Source: JAEYFP01 sp964566545
GTDB lineage: Bacteria > Bacillota > Clostridia > Lachnospirales > Lachnospiraceae
NCBI GenBank assembly: GCA_964566545.1
Contig: CAZMIX010000002.1
Location: forward strand, 1 to 64,000
Reading direction: 5' to 3'
Length of the DNA: 64,000 bases
Shown: positions 9,028 through 17,373 of the stretch, one piece after another
Layout of the letters: each line of letters starts with the position of its first letter
Position numbering within the stretch: the stretch's first letter is position 1
Program-made: the position numbers and the translations under genes
Notes under the pieces: model-generated
What the model was told of the DNA's origin: nothing
Seen by the model: the letters and a program-made list of their open reading frames with translations, nothing else
The model's database searches: none

Positions 9028-12000
9028 TTATTGGATTTCCGCGTGAAACTGCTGTAAGGACTTCACAATGCCTTTATGACTCTGCATCGCACGGATGCCT
9101 TCGATCGAAGCCTTGGCTGCCGCCATCGTTGTCACATACGGGATGCGCGCCTTAATGACACCCTTACGAATATAGCTGTCGTCAGTTGCACCCTTCTTAT
9201 CGTCCGGCGTATTGATTACGATGCTGACCTCATGATTCGTAATCGCGTCGAGCACATTGGGTCTGCCCTGCTGCAGCTTGAAAATCTTGACTGCCGGAAT
9301 ACCGGCCTTCGTGATCATATCGCATGTCCCGCCTGTTGCAATAATTTTGAAGCCGCAGCCATGGAATCCCTTTGCCACCTCCACGAGCTCTGCCTTATCC
9401 CGATCATTGACGCTGATCAGTACCGTGCCGGAAAGTGGAAGCCTTGTCTGTGTCGCCTCCTGTGCCTTGTAATATGCCTCTCCAAAATCGGCGGACATCC
9501 CAAGGACTTCGCCGGTCGAGCGCATTTCCGGTCCAAGCAGCGGATCAACCTCCTGAAACATATTGAACGGGAATACCGCTTCCTTTACGCCATAATGGGC
9601 AAACTTCTTCTCTGTCAAGGCAGATACGGGCGACGGCTTGCCCGTAATCGAGGACGTGATAATTTCCGTTGCAAGCGACACCATGCGGATATCGCATACC
9701 TTTGACACGAGCGGCACGGTACGGGAGGCTCTCGGATTTGCCTCGAGCACATAAACCTTTCCGTCCTCAATTGCATACTGCATATTCATCAGACCCCGCA
9801 CATGCATTTCCTGAGCGATCTTTTTTGTATATTCCTTGATTGTCGCCACATTTTCCGGCGAAATACTAATAGAGGGAAGCACACAGGCCGAATCGCCCGA
9901 ATGAATCCCGGCAAGCTCAATGTGCTCCATAACAGCCGGCACGAATGCATGCTCGCCGTCACTGATTGCATCGGCTTCACATTCGAGTGCATTTTGCAGG
10001 AAGCGGTCGATGAGAATCGGTCTGTCCGGCGTCACGCCGACTGCCGCCGCCATATACACTCTCATATGCTCATCATCATGCACGATTTCCATACCACGGC
10101 CGCCGAGGACATAGGACGGGCGAACCATCACCGGATAACCGATTTTCTTTGCAATCGCAAGCGCTTCCTCTACATTGACGGCCATTCCCGATTCCGGCAT
10201 CGGAATGCTAAGTTTATCCATCATCTCGCGGAACAGATCTCTATCCTCCGCCAAATCAATCATCTCGGGGGTAGTGCCTAATATGTTTACTCCATTCTTC
10301 TTTAAATCAGCGGCAAGGTTTAATGGGGTCTGTCCGCCAAACTGTGCGATGACGCCGAGCGGCTTTTCCTTTTCATAGATGCTCAGCACATCCTCAAGCG
10401 TCAGCGGCTCAAAATAAAGCTTATCCGATGTATCATAATCCGTGGAAACAGTTTCCGGATTACAATTCACAATAATCGTCTCAAAACCAAGCTTTCTAAG
10501 CGCTTTGGCCGCATGAACACAGCAATAGTCAAATTCAATGCCTTGGCCGATCCGGTTCGGACCTCCGCCGAGAATCATAATCTTGTTCGGGTTTCGGCTG
10601 GCTGGACTCTTGTCCTTCATATGATAGGAGGAATAGTAATATGCCCTGTCCTGCGTTCCACTGACATGCACGCCCTCCCATGCCTCTGTAATGCCTGCCT
10701 GAAGCCTTGCGCTTCTAATCTCCGCCTCCGGCACATCTAAGAGTCCGCTCAGATACTGATCCGCAAACCCATCTCTTTTTGCTGCCAAAAGCACCCCTGT
10801 CGGAGGAATGCTCCCCTGATAGGTCTTGATCGTCTCTTCCTCAAATACAAGCTCCTCCATCTGTTCGATGAAATAAGGCTTAATTTTCGTAATCTCATAA
10901 AGCTCATCGACCGTGGCGCCCTTGCGCAACGCTTCATACATAATAAACTGTCTTTCACTCGTCGGAATATGCAGCATATCTAACAGCTCCCGCTTAGAAA
11001 GGCTCGCAAAATTCTTCGCGCCTCCGAGTCCGTAACGCCCGACTTCCAACGAACGGATCGCTTTCTGGAACGCTTCTTTATATGTCTTGCCGATGCTCAT
11101 AACCTCGCCTACCGCACGCATCTGCGTACCAAGCTTGTCCTCCGCACCCTTAAATTTCTCAAATGCCCAGCGTGCAAATTTGATGACGATATAATCGCCG
11201 TCCGGCTGATATTTATCCAGCGTACCATACTTGCCGCATGGAATATCACAAAGATCCAGTCCTGCCGCAAGCAATGCCGACACAAGTGCAATCGGAAAGC
11301 CCGTCGCTTTAGAAGCAAGCGCAGAAGAGCGAGAGGTTCTTGGATTAATTTCAATAACTAGGATCCTGCCGTCGTGCGTATTCCTTGCAAACTGCACATT
11401 AGTGCCGCCGATCACCTGAATCGCATCAACGATTTTATATGCCTGACGCTGCAGTTCCTCCTGCGCTTCCTTCGAAATCGTCAGCATCGGAGCGCTGCAG
11501 AACGAGTCCCCCGTGTGCACGCCTAGCGGGTCAATATTTTCGATAAAGCAGACCGTAATCATTTTCCCCGTCGCATCTCTTACGACTTCAAGCTCCAACT
11601 CTTCCCATCCAAGTACGGATTCTTCAACAAGCACCTGCCCCACCATACTCGCCTGCAAGCCTCTCGCACAGACTGTCTTTAATTCCTCCACATTATATAC
11701 AAGGCCACCGCCGGCGCCGCCCATCGTATAGGCGGGGCGCAGCACAACCGGATAACCTAAATTTTCCGCAATTGCAAGCGCCTCGTCCACGGTATAGGCA
11801 ACCTCACTTCTTGCCATCTCTATCCCGAGAGCCTCCATCGTCTTCTTGAATTCTACCCTGTCCTCGCCACGCTCAATCGCGTCCACCTGTACACCAATTA
11901 CTTTAACGCCATATTTCTCTAGAATTCCCGCTTCATTCAGCTCCGAGCATAAATTCAAGCCGGTCTGCCCGCCAAGATTCGGAAGCAGTCCATCCGGCCG

Positions 12001-12243
12001 TTCCTTTTCGATGATCTGCTCCAAGCGCTCGACATTCAGCGGCTCGATATAGGTTACATCCGCCGTTTCCGGGTCTGTCATGATTGTAGCCGGATTGGAA
12101 TTGACAAGCACAATTTCATAACCAAGGCTTTTCAGTGCCTTACACGCCTGCGTGCCCGAATAATCAAACTCGCATGCCTGCCCGATAATAATCGGGCCGG
12201 AACCGATAATTAGAATTTTGTGAATATCCTCTCTTTTTTTCAT
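9028..12243 (-). CDS. carB: Carbamoyl-phosphate synthase large subunit
   Basis: Makes carbamoyl phosphate from bicarbonate, ammonia (channelled from CarA) and two ATP, for pyrimidines and arginine. At 1071 residues it is full length, with two homologous ATP-grasp halves: the first starts KILIIGSGPIIIGQ, the second KIMILGGGPNRIGQ near residue 560. Each has a glycine-rich loop (TMGGAGGG, VLGGRGME), and the halves carry INPRTSRSS and ANPRASRTV. An MGS-like allosteric domain occupies about the last 135 residues. No carA is in the window, so the small subunit must come from elsewhere. Its start has only a weak RBS (GGGGAACA); cysK ends 43 bp upstream on the same strand. Confidence 0.97.
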   Translation of the reverse strand: MKKREDIHKILIIGSGPIIIGQACEFDYSGTQACKALKSLGYEIVLVNSNPATIMTDPETADVTYIEPLNVERLEQIIEKERPDGLLPNLGGQTGLNLCSELNEAGILEKYGVKVIGVQVDAIERGEDRVEFKKTMEALGIEMARSEVAYTVDEALAIAENLGYPVVLRPAYTMGGAGGGLVYNVEELKTVCARGLQASMVGQVLVEESVLGWEELELEVVRDATGKMITVCFIENIDPLGVHTGDSFCSAPMLTISKEAQEELQRQAYKIVDAIQVIGGTNVQFARNTHDGRILVIEINPRTSRSSALASKATGFPIALVSALLAAGLDLCDIPCGKYGTLDKYQPDGDYIVIKFARWAFEKFKGAEDKLGTQMRAVGEVMSIGKTYKEAFQKAIRSLEVGRYGLGGAKNFASLSKRELLDMLHIPTSERQFIMYEALRKGATVDELYEITKIKPYFIEQMEELVFEEETIKTYQGSIPPTGVLLAAKRDGFADQYLSGLLDVPEAEIRSARLQAGITEAWEGVHVSGTQDRAYYYSSYHMKDKSPASRNPNKIMILGGGPNRIGQGIEFDYCCVHAAKALRKLGFETIIVNCNPETVSTDYDTSDKLYFEPLTLEDVLSIYEKEKPLGVIAQFGGQTPLNLAADLKKNGVNILGTTPEMIDLAEDRDLFREMMDKLSIPMPESGMAVNVEEALAIAKKIGYPVMVRPSYVLGGRGMEIVHDDEHMRVYMAAAVGVTPDRPILIDRFLQNALECEADAISDGEHAFVPAVMEHIELAGIHSGDSACVLPSISISPENVATIKEYTKKIAQEMHVRGLMNMQYAIEDGKVYVLEANPRASRTVPLVSKVCDIRMVSLATEIITSSITGKPSPVSALTEKKFAHYGVKEAVFPFNMFQEVDPLLGPEMRSTGEVLGMSADFGEAYYKAQEATQTRLPLSGTVLISVNDRDKAELVEVAKGFHGCGFKIIATGGTCDMITKAGIPAVKIFKLQQGRPNVLDAITNHEVSIVINTPDDKKGATDDSYIRKGVIKARIPYVTTMAAAKASIEGIRAMQSHKGIVKSLQQFHAEIQ

Positions 12244-12286
12244 GTGTACTGTTCCCCGCTTTCTCTATATTTTCTGAACTATAACC

Positions 12287-13216
12287 TTAGTTTTCAAACA
12301 ATTCCGTACTGAAATAACGCTCGCCCGTATCCGGAAGAATTGTCACAACTGTCTTGCCCTTTCCGAGCTTCTTTGCCATTTTCAATGCTGCCGCAACATT
12401 CGACCCGCTGGAAATGCCGCACATCAGACCTTCCTCACACATGAGTCGTCTTGCCGTTTCCAACGCCTCCTCATCTGTAATGATACAGATATCCTCATAA
12501 ATATTTTGATTCAGATTTTCCGGTATCAGACCGTCGCCAATCCCCATCTGCAAATGCGTGCCAATGCTGCCACCCGAGAGAATCGCCGCATTTTCGGGCT
12601 CCACAGCCCAAATGAGGATGTCGGGATTCTGACTTTTCAATGTCTCACCCACACCGGAAATCGTACCGCCCGTACCGACGCCCGAACAGAAGCCGTCAAT
12701 CGGTCCCTCCACCTGTTCGAGTATTTCGAGCGCTGTATGATATTTGTGTACTTTTGGATTATTTCGATTTGCAAACTGCTGAGGAATGTAGACACGCGGA
12801 TCTTCTTCGGCTAAACGCAGTGCTGTTTGCAGGCACTCTTCAATACACGCGCCGATATCACCCGCGTCATGCACAAGAATCACCTCGGCTCCGTAGCTTC
12901 TTACGAGCTTGCGACGCTCCTCGCTCACGGAATCCGGCATGATGATTTTTACCGAATAACCCTTCACCGCCCCCACAAGCGCAAGGCCAATTCCCTGATT
13001 GCCGCTTGTGGGCTCCACGATAATAGTATCTTCATCGATCAGCCCTTCCTTCTCGGCCGCCTTCAGCATGTTATATGCGGTTCGCGTCTTAATGGAGCCA
13101 CCGATATTTAAGCCTTCGTGCTTCACAAGCACCTCCGCCGAATTTTCATCCGTCATTCTGTTTAAACGCACAATCGGCGTATGTCCGATCGCCTCCAAAA
13201 TATTATTATAAACCAT
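12287..13216 (-). CDS. cysK: Cysteine synthase family PLP enzyme
   Basis: Beta-replacement enzyme that most likely makes cysteine from O-acetylserine and sulfide. Residues: GHTPIVRLN, the PLP lysine in NIGGSIKTR, the substrate loop EPTSGNQGIGLA, a glycine-rich phosphate loop GVGTGGTISG, and C-terminal SSGSNVAAAL. Two positions differ from textbook CysK (KDR to KTR, SGNTG to SGNQG), so another nucleophile or acceptor is possible. I start at ATG 13214-13216 (309 residues, MVYNNILEAIGHTPIV); the longer open frame to 13264 adds an unconserved extension. Lies just upstream of carB. Confidence 0.88.
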   Translation of the reverse strand: MVYNNILEAIGHTPIVRLNRMTDENSAEVLVKHEGLNIGGSIKTRTAYNMLKAAEKEGLIDEDTIIVEPTSGNQGIGLALVGAVKGYSVKIIMPDSVSEERRKLVRSYGAEVILVHDAGDIGACIEECLQTALRLAEEDPRVYIPQQFANRNNPKVHKYHTALEILEQVEGPIDGFCSGVGTGGTISGVGETLKSQNPDILIWAVEPENAAILSGGSIGTHLQMGIGDGLIPENLNQNIYEDICIITDEEALETARRLMCEEGLMCGISSGSNVAAALKMAKKLGKGKTVVTILPDTGERYFSTELFEN

Positions 13217-13273
13217 ATTATAATGATACCTTTCCAAGAACCTTTTTCCACAGACTCCGCGCATTCCTATAGC

Positions 13274-13302
13274 ATTATAGCAAAACTAAAGAGAATATAC
13301 CA
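13274..13302 (-). promoter_or_regulatory. Candidate cysK promoter
   Basis: Minus strand TATAAT (13274-13279) preceded at 17 bp by a poor -35 (TGGTAT). This lies in the 307-bp gap 13217-13523 between cysK and the divergent MFS gene. The gap also holds a plus-strand TATAAT at 13399-13404 for the MFS gene. I saw no riboswitch there. Confidence 0.4.
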
Positions 13303-13523
13303 TCTAAATATTTTATTTTTTACCAAACATAATTTTCGTGTCGGGGAAGGGTTTCCTGCCCTCCTGAAATTTTGCTTTCATTCTTCTAAGGTTTGGTATA
13401 TAATAGGCGTTATGTGACTTCGATTGCTCTATCAATATAGAGTATGCTTTTTATAAAAATAAGAGCATTTCCTATTATTTCTGTCACACATACATTTTAC
13501 ATCAAGGAAAGGAAGTATTACAA

Positions 13524-14840
13524 ATGGGTAAGTACAGTAACAAATGGACAAGAGCCGCCATTCCCGCTCTTCTGCTGCATTGCAGCATCGGCACGGTTTA
13601 TTGCTGGTCTATTTTTTCACAGGAAATCGCTGACTATATCGGCTTTTCAAAAGCAGCCACGGAATGGGCATTCAGCTTTGCCATCTTTTTCCTCGGTATG
13701 TCCGCCGCATTTCTCGGCAACATCGTGGAAAAGGACATCCACAGGTCTTCATTGATCGCTACAATCTGCTTTGCTGCCGGCATGGCAGGCACCGGATTTT
13801 TTATCTGGTATGGCGGCACGCATCAGGGCAGCCTTCTGGCGCTGCTCGGCATCTATGTGTGCTACGGCTTTATTATGGGAATCGGCCTGGGCACCGGATA
13901 TCTTTCTCCGGTCAAAACGCTGATGCTTTGGTTTCAAGACCGCAAGGGTCTTGCTACCGGCCTTGCCGTCGCAGGCTTCGGCGCCGCAAAAGCGATCGCC
14001 AGCCCGATCATGCAGTCGCTTCTTGATTCTCTCGGTGAAGGCGGCATTTATAAAATGTTTCTGATTCTTGCCTGTGTTTATTTTGTCATGATGTTCGTCG
14101 GACATCTGTTCCTCGCAAAGCCTGAGGGCTGGCATGAGGAGTCTGCCGCAAAGGGCGCGCGCGCGATCGACGTCATCAAGTCCAAGCCAGTCACGTTCAT
14201 CGGCATCTGGCTCATGTTCTATATCAACATTACCTGCGGCCTCGCGCTGATTTCGCAGGAAAAAATGATTGTAAAATGCATCGGTCTTGTCGGCATCGTC
14301 GGCATCCTTTCTTCTGTTACGGCGATTTTCAACGCGGCTGGGCGCCTTGGTTTTGCTTCTTGGGCCGATAGCTTTACCGATAGAAATAAAATTTATAAAA
14401 TCATGTTCTCAATGTCGATCATCGCAACAGGGCTTGTCGTCCTGACGAAGGGCATTTCCAATATGGGACAGAATACGTTCTTCATGATTCTCGTATTGAT
14501 TCTGCTCTTTGCTGTCAATGCAGGCTACGGCGGCGGCTTCAGTAATGTGCCGACGCTGCTTTCGGATCATTACGGCATGAAGAACATCAGCGCGATCCAT
14601 GGCATCACGCTTTCGGCCTGGGCCTTCGCAGGTCTGACCGGCAACCAGCTCGCTACCTGGATCGTAAAGAAATTCGGTACCGAAGTCGATCTGTCTCATA
14701 CGCTTGCCGACGGCACGATAGAAATTATTAAGGTCAACCCGACCGGTTATCAGGCAGTTCTTTATGTGACGGCCGTGCTTTATATCATCGCACTGATTAT
14801 CTGCTTCACAATGGTAAAGCCTTCGAAAGAAAAAGCTTAA
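13524..14840 (+). CDS. OFA-family MFS transporter (oxalate/formate antiporter-like)
   Basis: Membrane carrier for an organic anion. The 438 residues form about 12 TM helices in two halves. The family-typical stretch between TM4 and TM5 reads GTGYLSPVKTLMLWFQDRKG followed by LATGLAVAGFGAAKAI; the second half has a matching segment with SNVPTLLSDHYGMKN. Translation starts at ATG 13524 behind AAGGAAAGGAAG. Many clostridial OFA members carry substrates other than oxalate (formate, lactate, short carboxylates), so the substrate is open. It is monocistronic: a strong terminator follows the stop by about 20 bp. Confidence 0.9.
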   Translation: MGKYSNKWTRAAIPALLLHCSIGTVYCWSIFSQEIADYIGFSKAATEWAFSFAIFFLGMSAAFLGNIVEKDIHRSSLIATICFAAGMAGTGFFIWYGGTHQGSLLALLGIYVCYGFIMGIGLGTGYLSPVKTLMLWFQDRKGLATGLAVAGFGAAKAIASPIMQSLLDSLGEGGIYKMFLILACVYFVMMFVGHLFLAKPEGWHEESAAKGARAIDVIKSKPVTFIGIWLMFYINITCGLALISQEKMIVKCIGLVGIVGILSSVTAIFNAAGRLGFASWADSFTDRNKIYKIMFSMSIIATGLVVLTKGISNMGQNTFFMILVLILLFAVNAGYGGGFSNVPTLLSDHYGMKNISAIHGITLSAWAFAGLTGNQLATWIVKKFGTEVDLSHTLADGTIEIIKVNPTGYQAVLYVTAVLYIIALIICFTMVKPSKEKA

Positions 14841-14862
14841 TTAAATTAATAATCTACTATAT

Positions 14863-14905
14863 AAAATACTCCGGCAAAAGATCTCATCTTCTGCCGGAGT
14901 ATTTT
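14863..14905. terminator. Intrinsic terminator between the MFS gene and the PsiE-like gene
   Basis: A 14-bp perfect stem (AAAATACTCCGGCA / TGCCGGAGTATTTT) flanked by A and T runs on both sides, serving two convergent genes. Confidence 0.9.
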
Positions 14906-14914
14906 AATACATTT

Positions 14915-15523
14915 TTATATAGAACGGATGACCTCGACCCTCGTAATGATATCGCCGTGCATCTTTGCAATGCGCAGCGCAAAATCGTGATAATAAACGC
15001 AGGAACCTGTCGCAATCTCTTCTTCCTCTTTTGTGAGGCGGTTGACTATGACCTCGCCGAGCGTATCTCCATCCTCGCTTGGAATGTTGATCCGGTAAAG
15101 CCAGTTGATAACTTTCGCCTTCTGAGCCGCCCGAAACACCGCTTCCTCCGTCGTATCAAACGCACAGAAGAAATATTTCCTCGTCGCAAACAGCCCCGCG
15201 ATACAAATTACTCCGATCAGCGTATCGAGTGCAGAATTGTGATAGACAATCATCTGTCTCGCTGTCGCAAATAACAGCACCTCGATAATGGTTTCCGGCG
15301 TATGCTTGCAAAGCATTTTTACAAACTCCACACCGACCGCTATATTGATCGCCATTTCCAAAAATTCAGTCAGGGAAGCCGACCCCTGCACTCCCGGAAC
15401 AGCAAGCACGTCAACCAAAAACTGAAAAGACAGGAAAATCAAAATGGTCATCATAATAAGGGAAATGAACAACTCCAGCCAATTGGCAAAATTGAGCATG
15501 ACCCCCGCAATACTTTTTCTCAT
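14915..15523 (-). CDS. Membrane protein, PsiE-like TM region with a CorC/HlyC-like tail
   Basis: I do not know its function. The 202-residue product has about four TM helices (roughly 12-36, 52-72, 78-95 and 98-115) resembling the phosphate-starvation-inducible PsiE family, then a soluble C-terminal domain with EDGDTLGEVIVNRL and a terminal strand ITRVEVIRSI. That tail resembles the transporter-associated CorC/HlyC domain found on ion-transport proteins. The start ATG has a perfect GGAGGAATGCG site. It is a single gene convergent with the MFS carrier. A role in ion homeostasis is a guess from the tail alone. Confidence 0.75.
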   Translation of the reverse strand: MRKSIAGVMLNFANWLELFISLIMMTILIFLSFQFLVDVLAVPGVQGSASLTEFLEMAINIAVGVEFVKMLCKHTPETIIEVLLFATARQMIVYHNSALDTLIGVICIAGLFATRKYFFCAFDTTEEAVFRAAQKAKVINWLYRINIPSEDGDTLGEVIVNRLTKEEEEIATGSCVYYHDFALRIAKMHGDIITRVEVIRSI

Positions 15524-15703
15524 CGCATTCCTCCAAATTAAAATTTTATTACACTAGTCCAGTATACCTGACAGAACTGTTCCCTGACAATAAAATACCA
15601 CGAAAAAAATAATAAAAATTTATAAACTTAATTATTTTGTAGCCTTATATTGATATTATTCGGGGATCCATATATAGTATTGATTAGTAGAAAGGAAGGG
15701 GAA

Positions 15704-16130
15704 ATGCGGTATGCATATTCATAGCGATAAGTTATGCCGCCTCGTTCGCTTTAACTGTGTGTTAAGCCATCTGCAAAAATCTCCCTGCTTCTTTTCGGCA
15801 TTATCACAATAGGCCGGGCTGATCGGCGTTCCATCCGATAGCGTCCGAGAACAATCACATAATTTTCAAGTCTACTTTGAGGTAGAAGATTTGGACGCGG
15901 TATACGCCGAACTAAAACGCATACCCGGTTTACAGTGGGTACATGAAATAAGAGAGTATCCGTGGGGACAGCGTGATATCCGGGTATATGACCCGGACAA
16001 GCATATCGTGGAAATTGCGGAGGATATGGGTGTCGTTATCAAACGTTTCATTAGGCAGGGCATGTCAGTTGAGGAAGTTTCCGAGCGCACGATGTTCCCT
16101 CTTGAAGTCGTAAAGCAGTATGCGTATTGA
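15704..16130 (+). pseudogene. Broken VOC/glyoxalase-superfamily gene
   Basis: The C-terminal two thirds of a VOC enzyme is intact from about 15813: GVPSDSVREQSHNFQVYFEV, then VYDPDKHIVEIAEDMG with the metal-ligand Glu, ending VEEVSERTMFPLEVVKQYAY. The gene start also survives: AAGGAAGGGG followed by ATG at 15704 encoding MRYAYS, a typical VOC beginning, but a TAG follows at once and the next 100 bp have stops in the VOC frame. About 50 residues of the first beta-alpha-beta module are therefore lost or scrambled. The surviving TTG-initiated 79-residue frame (15891) is unlikely to be functional. Confidence 0.8.
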
Positions 16131-16135
16131 TACAT

Positions 16136-16666
16136 TTATACAGTGACCGGAAAACGCTCCATGCAGCGTTTCATAAGGCGCATGAGCGGCTTGTATAGAA
16201 CCAGCGTCGTCACGCAATTTCCTGCGCAGTGCAGCAAATCAAACGGGATTCCGTTCAAAAAATAAGCCCATGCCATTTCGATGCCGCCGATGAAAAAATA
16301 AGGAAGCGTTGTCAGTGCCCCAAACGAAAGCCCGAACAGGCCCGCGACGATCATCCATACGATCGGGCTTTCCTGCTCCTTCAAAAGCAGCACAATGACG
16401 ACGAGCACCGCCCACACATACAAATAATTGATCCACCAGATGCCAAAGCCATAAATCAGGCCTTCCAGCAGCACGAACGTATAAAGCGGGTAAAAGACCT
16501 TTTTGCCGATGACGGACGTATAGACAAGAAGCAGCACGGAAACAAGCTCAATATTCGGCAGAAAAGCAAGCCCCACCTGCACCGCAAGAAGCAGCCCGGC
16601 CAAAATCCCATACAGTACGATTTCCCCTGCGGCCAGCTTACCAGCCCGTTGTGAATGTGATTTCAA
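16136..16666 (-). CDS. ECF transporter S component, probably for cobalamin
   Basis: Membrane-embedded substrate-capture subunit of an energy-coupling-factor transporter; it would dock to shared EcfA/EcfA'/EcfT subunits not encoded here. About 176 residues with six predicted TM helices, beginning EIVLYGILAGLLLAVQVGLAFLPNIELV, whose helix-1 plus PNIELV pattern is typical of S components such as CbrT. I prefer TTG at 16664-16666, preceded by GGAG five bases upstream; a GTG at 16702 is an alternative. It overlaps the end of the DUF4430 gene, so translation is likely coupled. The cobalamin riboswitch upstream of the pair supports B12 as substrate. Confidence 0.85.
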   Translation of the reverse strand: MKSHSQRAGKLAAGEIVLYGILAGLLLAVQVGLAFLPNIELVSVLLLVYTSVIGKKVFYPLYTFVLLEGLIYGFGIWWINYLYVWAVLVVIVLLLKEQESPIVWMIVAGLFGLSFGALTTLPYFFIGGIEMAWAYFLNGIPFDLLHCAGNCVTTLVLYKPLMRLMKRCMERFPVTV

Positions 16667-17045
16667 ATTGATCTCCGTCCTCGATCGGCGTCGTATCCGC
16701 ACCGGTCATCAACGTCTCGCCGCCCTTTGTAAAGCACCACCATTCCTGTTTGCTCTCATCGACCCGCTCGCCATCCGCCTCCGTCACATAAAGCCCATAC
16801 TCCCCCTGCTCGCCCACGATCAGGTTTTCCTGCGTCAGCGCCTCGCCAAGGTAAGCCGCGTCGGTCTTAATGGTAACATACTTCTCGGACAGATCCTTGT
16901 GTACGACCATCACACCGATTTCTTTGTTCCCCGCTTCTCCACGCGGACGAAAGCCCATATACAGAGCTCCCAGAAACAACGCGAGCACGGCAAGCCCAAT
17001 CACGCCCGCTAAAATTCTTTTGTTTATTTTCTTTTTTTCAGACAT
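16638..17045 (-). CDS. DUF4430 (transcobalamin-like) membrane-anchored protein
   Basis: Probably captures cobalamin outside the cell for the adjacent ECF S component. The 135 residues comprise a Lys-rich N-terminus, one TM anchor (about 11-30), and an extracellular DUF4430 domain with SEKYVTIKTDAAYLGEAL and WWCFTKGGETLMTGADTT, close to the beta-domain at the C-terminus of transcobalamin/intrinsic factor. The start is the ATG at 17043-17045 (MSEKKKINKR); the frame is open to 17186 but that region is riboswitch expression platform, and the RBS GAAAGAAGGA directly precedes this ATG. First gene of the riboswitch-controlled pair. Confidence 0.85.
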   Translation of the reverse strand: MSEKKKINKRILAGVIGLAVLALFLGALYMGFRPRGEAGNKEIGVMVVHKDLSEKYVTIKTDAAYLGEALTQENLIVGEQGEYGLYVTEADGERVDESKQEWWCFTKGGETLMTGADTTPIEDGDQFEITFTTGW

Positions 17046-17094
17046 AAAAAATCCTTCTTTCCTTGTATTTTGCTCCGTACAAAGAAAGAAGGAT
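17046..17094 (-). terminator. Riboswitch expression platform: terminator hairpin that contains the RBS
   Basis: On the minus strand a 17-bp stem (17078-17094 with 17051-17067, one G-T pair, 10-nt loop) is followed by six T that run directly into the ATG at 17045. The 3' arm contains GAAAGAAGGA, the only RBS of the DUF4430 gene. One hairpin can thus both end transcription and hide the ribosome site. Confidence 0.8.
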
Positions 17095-17188
17095 TCCATC
17101 GTCAACAAAACCTTCCGCATGCGGCAGCGCCGCATCGACTTATGTGTACGTTCACCAATTTCCCGTGGTTCTTTGTACGGATGCATGA

Positions 17189-17320
17189 TCAGGCAAGTAT
17201 TCTGGCTTAAGCGTCAGCGCCTGTTTTTCCTTCCCGGTCTCCCAGTGGAATACAAAACAGACTCTTCTATCACAGCGACGGGTTCGCAGGGGCATCACAC
17301 CCCGTTTCCATAACCTGATT
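17189..17320 (-). promoter_or_regulatory. Cobalamin (adenosylcobalamin-class) riboswitch
   Basis: Minus-strand reading shows the aptamer landmarks in order: TCAGGTTATGG (P1/P2 start), GGGGTGTGATGCCCC, GCGAACCCGTCGCTGTGAT, CCACTGGGAGACCGGGAAGG, and the closing box GACGCTTAAGCCAGAATAC with TTGCCTGA pairing back to the 5' end. It accounts for most of the 328-bp gap between the SPFH gene and the DUF4430 gene, and lies upstream of a terminator/RBS hairpin. High B12 should switch the uptake pair off. Confidence 0.9.
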
Positions 17321-17373
17321 TACAATATTCATTCTATTTATTCTGATTCCGGCCGATGTTCCAGCCGCTTCCT

